64,000 nucleotides of DNA from Rhizobium sullae (GCF_900169785.1 NZ_FWER01000017.1:106953-170952), one strand, 5' to 3'. Shown: positions 43,324 through 51,794, numbered from the stretch's first letter. Notes: a model not told the origin generated them from the sequence alone. Translations and numbers: made by a program.

Positions 43324-44048
43324 AGGGACGAGGACGCCGTCGCAAGGAAGGCGATCCGCGGTTCCGTTCCGTTATGCCGAAGGTGAAGAGCCGGTTATCA
43401 TTCGATGGCCGATGCCAAGGCGCAAGGTGTGACGATGGCCCGCGTCCACGCGGCTTCAAACGGTATCCGCGATGGAATTTCGGACGATACGATCTCGACC
43501 TGAACCATTTGCTGCACCGTCCGCTGGCCTCGGTGTCGGCCTTGGGGACATTGCCCGCAGATTCTCTGAAATCATTGTCTGATCTAGCGGTCCGCCTTTC
43601 ATCGACCGTCGCCGCTACCGAAGGGCTGACGCGGGTCCGATGCCACGGCGGCTGCAATGGGGGCAATGTCCGGATTGCAAACCATCGGGCGACTGGTCTT
43701 ATACGAGCTGCGTGGTCGTGATGGAGGAATGCATTGATTCCGGCGCCGGCAGCGCGGTGGAAGTCGCCGTCAACAGTGCCGCTAACGCAGTGGCGCATTA
43801 ACGCTGTGGCGCATTGTGCTCTATGCCTGGACCGATGGACGCGAGGATGACTTATAAGTTCTGTTTGGTTATTTTTGGTCATCTAGCGTGTCTTCCGCCA
43901 AACGGCAGCAGGCATCAAGGCTATCTGGTTGAGGGGAGATGGCTGGAAAGCACGCAATAGCCCCTGGGGCCTGCTAAGCCGCCGCCCGCTGTCAAGGTGG
44001 GAAGGAGACGACGATGACGAAGATGACGAAGACGACTGGGAGCAAGTC
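43324..44048. other. Gene-poor stretch after pcaQ; start of accessory region
   Basis: These 725 bases hold no recognisable gene. Frames on both strands (for example 43271-43882 on minus) have arginine- and proline-rich compositions typical of non-coding frames. A 53-codon frame at 43640-43801 encodes a small cysteine-containing peptide (with CPDC), but I cannot assign it. A 16-base tandem duplication lies at 43784-43815. The DNA looks like degraded sequence at the edge of the accessory block. Confidence 0.4.
43784..43815. repeat. 16-base tandem duplication
   Basis: AACGCAGTGGCGCATT is followed directly by AACGCTGTGGCGCATT, with one mismatch. It is a local duplication in non-coding sequence with no evident function. 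Confidence 0.5.
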
Positions 44049-44315
44049 ATGTGCCGAAACATAAGAACTTTGTTCAATTTCGATCCGCCTGCGACCGACC
44101 AGGAAATCCATAACGCCGCGCTGCAGTTTGTGCGAAAGCTGAGCGGAACGAACAAACCGTCGAAACGCAACGAGGCGGCGTTCGACCGCGCGGTCGGTTC
44201 GATCGCGGCATGTGCCCGCGAACTGCTCGTTTCACTCGAGACTTCGCAACCGCCGCGCGACCGCGAAGAAGAAGCCGCAAAAGCGCGCGCGAGAACAGCG
44301 ACCCGGTTCGCGTGA
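44049..44315 (+). CDS. DUF2277 domain-containing protein
   Basis: The 88-residue protein starts MCRNIRTLFNFDPPATDQEI and continues LQFVRKLSGTNKPSKRNEAAFD and PPRDREEEAAKARARTATRF, which matches the DUF2277 family along its full length. The family is small, widespread and of unknown function. The ATG at 44049 follows GGGAG by about seven bases; the long acidic open frame upstream is not part of the family. It stands alone among remnants. Confidence 0.85.
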   Translation: MCRNIRTLFNFDPPATDQEIHNAALQFVRKLSGTNKPSKRNEAAFDRAVGSIAACARELLVSLETSQPPRDREEEAAKARARTATRFA

Positions 44316-44382
44316 ACTGTGCCGGTGGTCTGGCCCGCCGCAGGATGAATCCGGCCCTTGCGGGCGTGGGACGTCATGACCA

Positions 44383-44715
44383 ATGCTCGGGACATGGATG
44401 CCTCCCTGCTGGAGGGATGGAGGCCGTTTGCCACCCAGCCAGCACTATGTCGAGATCACCATTCCACGCGGATTAACGTATGAAGTCTTCTCGCCTCCAG
44501 CACTTCCTGGTTGGGATGCGATGCCGGCGACCGTGAGTAGGAAGTTCGGTGAACAATGGTGCTTGGAAAAGCGAAGTGCGATCCTGCTGGTACCCAGCGT
44601 GGTGGCGCGCCTCGACCACAATGTCCTGATTAATCCGGCTCATCCGGAATTCCCACAAATCGGGGCAAGCTTGCATCAGCCGGTCTATTGGGACCGCCGA
44701 TTGTTTGGTGCCTAG
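44383..44715 (+). pseudogene. RES-domain toxin remnant (5'-truncated)
   Basis: From about 44437 the frame encodes HYVEITIPRGLTYEVF, ALPGWDAMPATVSRKFGEQW and LLVPSVVARLDHNVLINPAHPEFPQI, which match the C-terminal half of RES proteins, NAD-phosphorylase toxins of Xre/MbcA-RES modules. The N-terminal half with the arginine and tyrosine of the active site is missing, and no partner antitoxin gene lies upstream. The first 18 codons of the frame are unrelated. It should be inactive. Confidence 0.7.
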
Positions 44716-45030
44716 TCTTCTGCTTAGGCAGGAGGCGCTCCCGGACTGGCTGCTCGGAGCGGTGGTTGGCCGCCGGTTTTGACGCGGACAGGGAGGGAGT
44801 TCTTGTCGGCCCGCTCGGTGCGCACCGGCTCTTCATCGATGAGATTCTCCATGCGCAAATTGGGTCTGGTGCAGGATCGCTACGGATAGCCCAAGGCTCG
44901 TCTCGTACGCGCAGCCCTGAGCCTGTGAATCCAAAAATGTTCCACCATGATGGCGAACCATCCGAACGAGCTCTTTGCTTTCGAGGCAACAGCACTATCT
45001 CAGTTCCCTTGCAACTCGGAGGAGCAAACC
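44716..45030. other. Gene-free stretch between the RES remnant and the DUF2934 gene
   Basis: No frame in these 315 bases has recognisable content. The overlapping frames at 44688-45074 (+) and 44630-44995 (-) show arginine- and serine-rich composition without domain features. Confidence 0.35.
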
Positions 45031-45513
45031 GTGAAGGCGACGCGAGAGGAACAAATCCGAAAACGAGCCTATGAAATATGGGAGCAGGAGGGCCGTCCGC
45101 ATGGCGAGGACCTCAAACACTGGCTGAAGGCTTTCGAAGAGATTGGAAGCAGGCCCCAATCTACCGCGAAGCAATCAGGATCCAAAGCTGACAAGCGAGC
45201 CAAGACGGTCGCCGAGGCGAGAAAGCCGGCGAGCGGTGTCGCCGCCACTGACCGAAAGCCATCGAAAGACAAACGCACTCTTGAGCCGGAGCATCAATCT
45301 AGTGCCTCGAACGCAACGGTGCCCGAAATGCCAGCAAAATCCAAAGCTCAGCAGACGGCCTCAGGTGCTGCCTTATCAGCAAAGCGCGGCGAGACGTCCA
45401 AGAATAAGGTAAAGGGCGCCTCCAAGAGCACGGAAAAATCCATGAGCGAAAAGCAGCCCGAAGAGTTTGCATCGACCAAAACAAAAGGCAAACCCGAACG
45501 CGTTTCTAAGTAG
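45031..45513 (+). CDS. DUF2934 domain-containing protein with a basic low-complexity tail
   Basis: The 160-residue product starts at GTG 45031, which has GGAGGAG six bases upstream; an ATG 28 codons earlier lacks a site. Residues 4-33 (REEQIRKRAYEIWEQEGRP, then HGEDLKHWLKAFEEI) match DUF2934, a short domain common in rhizobial small proteins. The remaining 120 residues are rich in Lys, Ser, Ala and Glu and are probably disordered, resembling histone-like tails. The function is unknown; nucleic-acid binding is possible. Confidence 0.8.
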   Translation: MKATREEQIRKRAYEIWEQEGRPHGEDLKHWLKAFEEIGSRPQSTAKQSGSKADKRAKTVAEARKPASGVAATDRKPSKDKRTLEPEHQSSASNATVPEMPAKSKAQQTASGAALSAKRGETSKNKVKGASKSTEKSMSEKQPEEFASTKTKGKPERVSK

Positions 45514-45545
45514 GCGGCCGGATCCGGCCGCCTCGTGACGGGCTC

Positions 45546-45986
45546 TCATGAGCGAACGAGCCGGAAGCGACACGCTTCGTCCAGCCGCCCCGACGGAAGA
45601 CGGTTGCCATTTCCGGCCACCACGCGGCGGCCGGCCATGCATCCGGTCCAATTGGGCAGCAATGTCGCGCAGCGATAGATCAGGATCGGCGATTGCGATC
45701 CCGGCGACCAGTTTAATCAGATCGTCCTCCGCCGGCCAATGCGGCGATCGAACAAGTAGCTCCGGCTCCGCGAGCTTTTCGTGCACCATCCGGTGGACCG
45801 CCCGGCGCAACCGTTCGACTGTCCAGTCATGACCTTCTACGATTGAGGATCCGCATGACACTGCACCGAGGTAATAAGCTCGTCGAGACAGGTGCGCTCA
45901 AGCGCCGCCGACACCGCACGCACCGCCTCTCGTCGGCGTTTCTGAAGCTCGGGGGGACCCATAGCGGTCAGCCCGAACTTCGTCAT
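45546..45986 (-). pseudogene. Site-specific recombinase-like gene remnant (frameshifted)
   Basis: The middle frame (stop side from about 45861) encodes VEGHDWTVERLRRAVHRMV and LSLRDIAAQLDRMHGRPPRGG followed by RKWQPSSV, a pattern like the C-terminal helix-turn-helix of serine recombinases. After SSV the likely continuation, RLDEACRFRLVRS and a TGA at 45546, is in another frame across GGGGCGG. On the other side a 49-codon frame (45837-45986, MTKFGLTAMGPPELQKRRRE) may be the original N terminus in a third frame. The three pieces suggest one small gene broken by two frameshifts. The catalytic serine domain is absent. Confidence 0.5.
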
Positions 45987-46058
45987 ATTCCCGTATCGGC
46001 ATATAGCCCACTTTGAAGGATCGTGGCATCGTCGGCTCGACACGAATCGAGGTTCTGC

Positions 46059-46415
46059 ATGACAATCGGAAGCCGCCGGGCGGCTGTCACAAAGGCACTT
46101 GGACGCGCGCGCAGGCTGGGCATCGAAATCGACCCTGATCCCGCCTTTCATACGTTGATCGAATGCTGGGTCAAAGGCGAATTAACAATGCCGCAGATTC
46201 GCGAGCGGTATCTCGCGCTGCTGAAGGAGCGAGAACAGTCCCGGCGCGAGTGGAAAGGACGATCTCGACTTTCCGTTGCTACTGAACCCGAAGACGCCGC
46301 AGAGTCCTCACTGATGGGAGGAACCGAGGCTATAGGCATGCAAGAAGGTGATCGGCAGAGGGAGGAAATAAGTCACCCGCGTTTGCCAAAACGACGCCGG
46401 CCGCGGAAGCCGTGA
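46059..46415 (+). CDS. Conserved-type hypothetical protein, small and basic
   Basis: The 118-residue protein starts at ATG 46059 with GAGG six bases upstream. It has a helical core, RRAAVTKALGRARRLGIEI followed by DPDPAFHTLIECWVKGEL and MPQIRERYLALLKEREQSRR, which resembles short rhizobial proteins of unknown function. The C-terminal third is charged and low in complexity, ending RLPKRRRPRKP. I do not recognise a domain. Its small size and neighbours suggest an accessory gene. Confidence 0.55.
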   Translation: MTIGSRRAAVTKALGRARRLGIEIDPDPAFHTLIECWVKGELTMPQIRERYLALLKEREQSRREWKGRSRLSVATEPEDAAESSLMGGTEAIGMQEGDRQREEISHPRLPKRRRPRKP

Positions 46416-46807
46416 ATGATGGTTTCGATGCATTTCCGCTGAAGACCGGCGACGTCCCCGTACCGGCCGCCTTCACGTCAGATTTCTCAGTCCCGGTCGA
46501 CCTCGCGCGGATGACATCGTCGATATTGCACGGTGGCTGTGACGGCCAGGCCAGTGAGAGGAGGGTTGCGCCTCATGGTGCGATCACAATCGGCACTCCA
46601 GCGATCGGGCAGGACACCACTCCAAGAGTCAGGATGGGATCGACCATCCGGTAGTTGTGGTTTGGGCCGTCTGTGTCCCACCGCGTTCCAGGTCTGTAGT
46701 CCCACGAAAGGTCCGCCACTGCGCGATGTGGCGGGCAGTTCGTTACACGAAATCTGCGACGTGTCGCAGCTTGCGGCACCGGGCAGATCTCGCCGCTCGA
46801 AAGAACA
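46416..46807. other. Gene-free stretch before the SyrB-related pair
   Basis: These 392 bases separate a rightward hypothetical gene from a leftward one. Frames on both strands (46412-46654 +, 46573-46959 -) lack domain features or a good ribosome site. I see no clear repeat or promoter motif. Confidence 0.35.
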
Positions 46808-47479
46808 TCAACGCGCTGCGTTGATGTTTGCCGACATGGCTCTTTTGAAGCGGTCTGCTTGCGCGACATCAAACCGCTCGAGCATCTTCTTGAGCTGCAC
46901 GTTCTGTGCATGGAGCTGTTCGGCCAACAGGCTATTGAGCCGCTTATTTTCTGCATCAAGGGCAGCTAGTTCGTCGAAGGAAACCCAATCTCGGGCAGTC
47001 ACGGATTCCGCGCTTCGGGGCTCGTCCCTGCCCATCGCAATGTGCGCGATCGGGGCTGCGCTACGCTTGGCGCGCTTTCGATGGGTGCCTTTTGATGTTT
47101 TCCGAAGCTGCGGCGCAGGCTCGCTCTCCTGCACGGGCGCAACAACTTCTGCCGTTAGAACATCTGTCTCATGCTGCTTCGGCACCTCAACCTCAGCAAC
47201 CTTTGGGCCGTTGCCCGTTGGTACCGCTGCTTCTGCAGTGCTGGCCCCGCCCACGTGTCCGCTAGCAGAACCCGAATTCATCGGGCCAGGCGGCATTGTG
47301 TCGCCGTCGTCCGGCGTACCAGGTGCTGCATTTGAATTGAACGGATGCGGCGCCGTATCTTCCGCTTCGCGAACGAAAGCCTTGAGGTCAGTGTCACCCC
47401 AAATTGAGCTTGTCCGCACCTTCGTCGATCGTCGACCCGACTTGAATTCAACAACGAAATTCCGTTGTGGCATTTTCAT
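46808..47479 (-). CDS. SyrB-related hypothetical regulator with C-terminal coiled coil
   Basis: The 223-residue protein begins MPQRNFVVEFKSGRRSTKV (after MK) and continues RTSSIWGDTDLKAFVREAEDT, a conserved-looking head. A long Pro/Ala/Glu-rich linker follows (about 45-160). The C terminus carries LDAENKRLNSLLAEQL and HAQNVQLKKMLERF, which repeats the leucine-asparagine pattern of the SyrB coil in the next gene upstream. The shared coil suggests the two proteins are related or heterodimerise. The head domain is not one I can name. Confidence 0.65.
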   Translation of the reverse strand: MKMPQRNFVVEFKSGRRSTKVRTSSIWGDTDLKAFVREAEDTAPHPFNSNAAPGTPDDGDTMPPGPMNSGSASGHVGGASTAEAAVPTGNGPKVAEVEVPKQHETDVLTAEVVAPVQESEPAPQLRKTSKGTHRKRAKRSAAPIAHIAMGRDEPRSAESVTARDWVSFDELAALDAENKRLNSLLAEQLHAQNVQLKKMLERFDVAQADRFKRAMSANINAAR

Positions 47480-47774
47480 ATGATTTCAACCTTGAGCGAT
47501 GCGTGGCAGAGCCAGCGCCGATCAGCGCCACGCGTTCCTGCCAGCGGATCCATATATCGCCTTACCGCGCGCTTCAACTGTCACCGCGCAAGACAGTGAC
47601 GAATACTTCGCGCTGACACCCGGTGTAAACGACCTTTGAGGCGCTACCGCAGGGAATGTCGCCTTCGCGATTGCTCGCCTCGACGGCGGGATTGGAGGCG
47701 AGCCCGACCTTTGAAGTCGCGCAAGACCGGGCGGTCAATCGATAGAATGACCGCCTGCAAGGCCTCGTCCTTGA

Positions 47775-48242
47775 TCAATCCAGCCCGAGCCTCTTGCGCA
47801 GTTGCGTATTTTCCGCACGCAACTTTTCCGCCAGGCGCTTGCGAAGTTTCTGGTTCTCCTCTTCGAGCTGGACCAGATCGCCCAGTTCATCGCTGGTCGG
47901 AACCGGCTTCTTGTTCCTTTGAACAACCGGCGTCGCGGTCCGCTTCCAATTATAGTAGGTCTGCTCCGATATGCCGGCCTTCTTGATCGCGTCCTTGAGG
48001 GTGCTTTTGCCTTCGGTGATTTCCGTTCCGATCAGCTTGAGCTTACCGGTTTTTTCCTGCTCGCTATACGTCCTGGGCTTAGCCACGGGCGACTTTACAG
48101 CCGCTGGCTTTGATGTAGCGCGCGCCGGTTCGGCAGCCGTCTTTTGCGGCCGTGGCGGCCTCTGCTTCTTGACAGCAGGTGTTTTTGCCTCGGCGTCCGT
48201 CGCCGCAACTGCATTCGGTCCTATGTTGTTCTCGTCAGCCAT
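47775..48242 (-). CDS. SyrB-like transcriptional regulator
   Basis: The 155-residue protein resembles rhizobial SyrB, named in S. meliloti as a regulator that acts on syrM, a symbiosis activator. The N terminus is Ala/Pro/Lys-rich. Residues 75-105 (KLKLIGTEITEGKSTLKDAI, KKAGISEQTYYNWKR) form a transposase-type helix-turn-helix. LEEENQKLRKRLAEKL and RAENTQLRKRLGLD at the end form a coiled coil. The ATG at 48242 has AGAGGAA six bases upstream. It precedes the SyrB-related gene by 295 bases on the same strand. Target genes are unknown. Confidence 0.82.
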   Translation of the reverse strand: MADENNIGPNAVAATDAEAKTPAVKKQRPPRPQKTAAEPARATSKPAAVKSPVAKPRTYSEQEKTGKLKLIGTEITEGKSTLKDAIKKAGISEQTYYNWKRTATPVVQRNKKPVPTSDELGDLVQLEEENQKLRKRLAEKLRAENTQLRKRLGLD

Positions 48243-48424
48243 CAGTATTTCCTCTCTAGCCATTACCTGTTTTCCGCCGAGTGAGCTCCAGAGTCAACAC
48301 CGCCGCAAGCCTCCTGCTTTTGCGGGCAGTCGAAACCAATTGGGTCGGCCCGGAATGGCACGCGGGAGTCGACCTGACGCGCTCTAAAGATCGCTGAAGG
48401 AGTATGCTTTTCGTCCCGCTTTTC

Positions 48425-48600
48425 TCACTCGATCTCGTAAATCGCCGCGTTGTTGTCCTCCACCTCGCGCAGCCCCTCATATGACGAATGCCGCAACTTC
48501 ACGAGCGGTATCCGATCTCGGCAATCAGCGTGGGTGCCTGCATCACTGAGACAACCACCGGCGGGCCCGAACCGTGGCCGCTTTCCAGTGATGGATTTCA
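48425..48600 (-). pseudogene. ATP-dependent DNA ligase C-terminal remnant (frameshifted)
   Basis: On the minus strand one frame gives PPVVVSVMQAPTLIAEIGYRS and stops. The next frame continues LRHSSYEGLREVEDNNAAIYEIE to a TGA at 48425. Together they resemble the OB-fold end of LigD-type ATP-dependent ligases (AEIGY...LRHxSFKGLRE). Only about 55 residues remain and the frame is broken, so this is a relic of a ligase gene, perhaps from an end-joining module. The upstream boundary near 48600 is approximate. Confidence 0.55.
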
Positions 48601-48636
48601 TGGGCGTCGTCCTTCGAGTAGGCGGATTGCCTCTTT

Positions 48637-50106
48637 TCAATGCGATACGCCGTGGCCGCCTATCGGCTTCTTGATGAAGAAAGCCGTCGCGATAGCTGCA
48701 ATGGAAATGGCCGCCCCACAGAAGAACGCCGCGCGGATCCCACCCGTCGTCGCCGCTACAGCATCGGCGCCGGCAAGTGTGAGGCTCGAACCTTCCATCG
48801 TCATGATCGCAACGAAGAGCGCGGTGCCGGCCGCGCCGGCGACCTGCTGGGTGGTGCCGATCATGGCACTTCCATGCGAATAGAGATTGGGCGGCAGTGC
48901 TCCGAGGCTCGCAGTGAAGAGAGGGGTGAACATCAGCGCAAGGCCAATGCTGAGGACGATATGGGCGATCAGCAGCATCCAGACGGGCGTGTCCTGCTGA
49001 ACGAAGGTCAGACCCCACATCGAGACGCTGAACAGAATGGCGCCCGGAACGACGAGCGGCATCGGACCATGCCGGTCGAACAGGCTGCCGACCGTCGGGG
49101 CGCAAAGTCCCATGATCAACCCACCCGGGAGCAACAGCAACCCGGTCTGAAGTGTCGTCAGCCCCAGCACGTTCTGAAGATAGATCGGCAGCAGGATGAA
49201 CACGCCGAACATCGACATCATCAGGATCGCCATCATCACGACCGGAATGGTGAAGGCCTTGATCGTCAAGGTGCGCATGTCCAGCAATGCCCTGTCCTGG
49301 CGCTGAAGCCGCAACTGCCGCAGGACGAAGATTGCAATGACCGCCGCACCTACGCCGAGCGGAATCCAGGGCGAGACGGCTGGCGTCTCAAGCGCGGCCT
49401 CGCCCAGTCCGCTCAGGCCATAGACGAAGCTGCCGAAACCGATTGCGGAGATGGGGACAGAGAGGATATCGATCGGCGCCTTCGTCGGCTCGGTGACGTT
49501 CTTGATTTTCCATGCACCGAGCGCCAGAGCTATGAGCGCGATCGGCAGGACGAGCAGGAACATCCAGCGCCAATGAAGCGCTGCCAGGATAAGCCCGGAA
49601 ATCGTCGGGCCGATGGCGGGCGCCACGGAGATGACGATGGAGATATTGCCTATCGTCTTGCCGCGCGAGTGCGGCGGCACCAGATGCATGATCGTGGTCA
49701 TCAACAGCGGCATCATGATCGCCGTGCCGGATGCCTGTACGATCCGTCCGATCACCAGCATGCTAAAGCCCGGCGAGAGTGCGGAAATCAGCGTGCCGGC
49801 GCTGAATAGCGACATCGCCAGAATGAATACGGGCCGCGTATTCAGGCGCTGCAATAGATAGCCAGTCACCGGAATAACGACGGCCATGGTCAGCATGAAC
49901 GCCGCCGTCAGCCATTGCGCCAGGCTTGCAGAAATCTTGAGATCCGCCATCAAGTGCGGCAGTGCGACACCCATGATGGTTTCGTTGAGGATGACGACAA
50001 AGGCCGAAACCAGCAGAAGACCGATGACGAGCTTGTTACGAGCGCTCTGGTCTCCTGTGACGGGGACATCTTCAACGCCGGATATTGCTTGGGAATCGAG
50101 GGTCAT
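48637..50106 (-). CDS. MFS transporter, DHA2 (EmrB/QacA-type) drug exporter
   Basis: The roughly 489-residue protein has about fourteen membrane helices, as in the DHA2 branch of proton-driven multidrug exporters. LNETIMGVALPHLMADLKIS near residue 40 is the family opening (motif D1), LTMAVVIPVTGYLLQRLNTRPVFI is motif A, and IGRIVQASGTAIMMPLLMTTIMHLV follows. I chose ATG 50106, preceded by AAGG, over TTG 50151. A perfect palindrome at 50167-50179 lies 60 bases upstream and could bind a repressor. Substrates are unknown. No membrane-fusion partner is adjacent. Confidence 0.9.
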   Translation of the reverse strand: MTLDSQAISGVEDVPVTGDQSARNKLVIGLLLVSAFVVILNETIMGVALPHLMADLKISASLAQWLTAAFMLTMAVVIPVTGYLLQRLNTRPVFILAMSLFSAGTLISALSPGFSMLVIGRIVQASGTAIMMPLLMTTIMHLVPPHSRGKTIGNISIVISVAPAIGPTISGLILAALHWRWMFLLVLPIALIALALGAWKIKNVTEPTKAPIDILSVPISAIGFGSFVYGLSGLGEAALETPAVSPWIPLGVGAAVIAIFVLRQLRLQRQDRALLDMRTLTIKAFTIPVVMMAILMMSMFGVFILLPIYLQNVLGLTTLQTGLLLLPGGLIMGLCAPTVGSLFDRHGPMPLVVPGAILFSVSMWGLTFVQQDTPVWMLLIAHIVLSIGLALMFTPLFTASLGALPPNLYSHGSAMIGTTQQVAGAAGTALFVAIMTMEGSSLTLAGADAVAATTGGIRAAFFCGAAISIAAIATAFFIKKPIGGHGVSH

Positions 50107-50555
50107 AGCGGTGCCTTGAATGGATGCGGACTTTATCGCTATCGAATGCAAAAGCGAGCACCATCATGACGTATCGTCAAGCAAAGATCCGACAATGAGG
50201 TTTAAATTTTCTCAGCGCAGGTTCGATCGCTGATATGGTGAATCGCGTGCTGACGACAATACTGGTTTCAACGATCGGTTCCGAAATCACATGAGCCATT
50301 GGAGCGGGCTCGCCTCGTTCTCCTGGTTGAAAGCCGATCGCTTCTCGCTGTGACTTAAACGCCGTTTGCAACGCAGATTTCGCGGCAGATCAGAATGTCG
50401 TCCGCGATTAGGGATGCCTTACGGCCCAATAAAAAACACCTCCGAGTGATAAGCCCAAGCCCACTCTCAGTCGGTGCTCCTTGGACAGCGCTGTACGGAA
50501 TCGAGGGCCGTTCGATCTCGGATGTGCCAGAGCTGACTGAAATGGAGGAATGTCC
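50107..50555. other. Divergent intergenic region between MFS exporter and VOC gene
   Basis: These 449 bases hold the promoters of two divergent genes. Apart from the TGACG/CGTCA palindrome at 50167-50179 I see no clear element. The minus frame at 50177-50371 has no recognisable domain. Confidence 0.4.
50167..50179. promoter_or_regulatory. Operator-like palindrome upstream of the DHA2 exporter
   Basis: TGACG-TAT-CGTCA is a perfect five-base dyad, 60 bases before the exporter ATG. The size and place suit a TetR- or GntR-type repressor, but no such regulator gene is in the neighbourhood. Confidence 0.35.
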
Positions 50556-50981
50556 ATGAAGCCGCATATTTCTGTCTTGACGCTGGGTGTCGCCAATCTT
50601 GAGCGGTCGCTCGCCTTTTACCGTGACGGCCTTAAACTGCCTACTCAAGGGATCGTGGGCCGTGAGTTCGAGCATGGAGCCGTTGGGTTCTTTGACCTGT
50701 CGAGCGGCGTCAAACTTGCGATTTGGGCTCAGGACGACCTGGCCCACGACAGCGGTCTGGCGAAAGCACCCGCAAGCAGCACCTCATTTTCGATTGGCCA
50801 CAACGTCTTGCATCGACGTGAGGTGGACGAGGTCATGGAACAGGCCCGGCATGCGGGGGCAGACATCGTAAAGGTCGCCGAGGAGACCTTTTACGGTGGA
50901 TACGCTGGATACTTTACCGATCCGGACGGCCACCTATGGGAAGTGGTGTGGAATCCGGCCAATCTGCCACCGGAGGATTGA
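50556..50981 (+). CDS. VOC family (glyoxalase/dioxygenase superfamily) protein
   Basis: The 141-residue protein has the paired beta-alpha-beta-beta-beta layout of the VOC superfamily. It starts HISVLTLGVANLERSLAFYRDGL and ends AGYFTDPDGHLWEVVWNP, with the metal glutamate in LWEVVW and an early histidine in KPHIS. Members include glyoxalases, antibiotic-binding proteins and C-C bond enzymes; the exact role cannot be told. ATG 50556 is preferred over 50550 because GGAGG is then seven bases away. Confidence 0.85.
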   Translation: MKPHISVLTLGVANLERSLAFYRDGLKLPTQGIVGREFEHGAVGFFDLSSGVKLAIWAQDDLAHDSGLAKAPASSTSFSIGHNVLHRREVDEVMEQARHAGADIVKVAEETFYGGYAGYFTDPDGHLWEVVWNPANLPPED

Positions 50982-51067
50982 ATCGACGTGATTTCCGGGC
51001 CTCGACGTCGATCTCTCCAATGCGAAAACCAAGGAGCTTAGTTTGAAGGCTGAGGTCAAGCCGGTGA

Positions 51068-51271
51068 TCACTTGCTCTTGGCGGTCGATTTTTTGAATTC
51101 CGGAGCGGGAAGCTTGGCCTCCGCCAGCATTTCTTCCTGCGTCGCTGAAGCACCGAGCTTGAGAAAGAGCCGCTCGGCTTCCGTATCACTCAATCGGTAT
51201 TTTTTGGCGAATTCGTAAACGGCGGCTCGCGGTCCGTCCAAACGTGGCTGTGTGGCTTCGAATTTTATCAT
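51068..51271 (-). CDS. Small hypothetical protein
   Basis: The 67-residue product starts at ATG 51271 with AGGAG eight bases upstream. It reads IKFEATQPRLDGPRAAVYEF and contains KYRLSDTEAERLFLKLGASAT, a helical body ending in a Lys/Ser-rich tail (KKSTAKSK). I do not recognise a named domain. It follows the DUF1488 gene by 50 bases on the same strand and is probably co-transcribed. Confidence 0.6.
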   Translation of the reverse strand: MIKFEATQPRLDGPRAAVYEFAKKYRLSDTEAERLFLKLGASATQEEMLAEAKLPAPEFKKSTAKSK

Positions 51272-51321
51272 CGGGAATTCTCCTAAGGTTCTCAAAAAAG
51301 GTATGTGTGCGAAGAGCGGCG

Positions 51322-51585
51322 TCACTTCAGATCGGCTGCAGTCAGCGTGTAGGCCGATCGGCGATTGCGCTTGTAGACTTTGATCGCCGCGTCCTGGATA
51401 GCCGAACGCAACCTGTCGAAGGCATTGAGATAATCCGCTTCGACGAAGCTCTGATCGGCTTGCTTCATGAGCGCGGCAGCCTCTATGAGAAAGCGCACTT
51501 CAAACATGCCATCATAGCCTTGAAAGCGGACTGACCGCTTCCCTTCGTCGAAACTGCGGCTGCTGTTTGGGAATTGAAGTGTCAT
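51322..51585 (-). CDS. DUF1488 domain-containing protein
   Basis: The 87-residue protein matches DUF1488 along its length: LQFPNSSRSFDEGKRSVRF at the start, GYDGMFEVRFLIEAAAL in the middle and SAYTLTAADLK at the end. The family is common in proteobacteria and has no known function. AGAGG lies about five bases before the ATG. The gene begins one base after the stop of the short upstream frame, so an operon of small genes is likely. Confidence 0.85.
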   Translation of the reverse strand: MTLQFPNSSRSFDEGKRSVRFQGYDGMFEVRFLIEAAALMKQADQSFVEADYLNAFDRLRSAIQDAAIKVYKRNRRSAYTLTAADLK

Positions 51586-51586
51586 G

Positions 51587-51775
51587 TCAGCCTCTTTCGG
51601 GCGTGAGTAAGCCGGGATTGTGGGTGCCGTCCGGCGTCAACCCCTTGGCCAGATCGGGAAAGACCGGCTCTAAAGCCTCCTGCCAGCCGATATCCCTATC
51701 GCGATAATGGCCGGAATTGCGACGTTTGTTCAATACAACCATCTGACCCTCATCTGGCGCTGTGGTTCCTTCCAT
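51587..51775 (-). CDS. Small hypothetical protein upstream of the DUF1488 gene
   Basis: A 62-codon frame from ATG 51775 reads MEGTTAPDEGQMVVLNKRR and LEPVFPDLAKGLTPDG near the end. Its stop is one base before the DUF1488 ATG, which suggests co-translation. The ribosome site is weak and no domain is recognised. The frame stays open upstream into the GT14 gene (51805 and 51916 are other starts), so the call is tentative. Confidence 0.4.
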   Translation of the reverse strand: MEGTTAPDEGQMVVLNKRRNSGHYRDRDIGWQEALEPVFPDLAKGLTPDGTHNPGLLTPERG

Positions 51776-51794
51776 GGCGGTCAGGAAGGCAAGT

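Noticed and set aside
43271..43882. 203-codon minus frame after pcaQ
   Set aside because: Overlaps the pcaQ end, is Arg/Pro/Ser-rich and lacks a ribosome site or domain.
48640..49809. 389-codon open frame on + opposite the DHA2 exporter
   Set aside because: Arg/Asp/His-rich shadow of a membrane protein gene.
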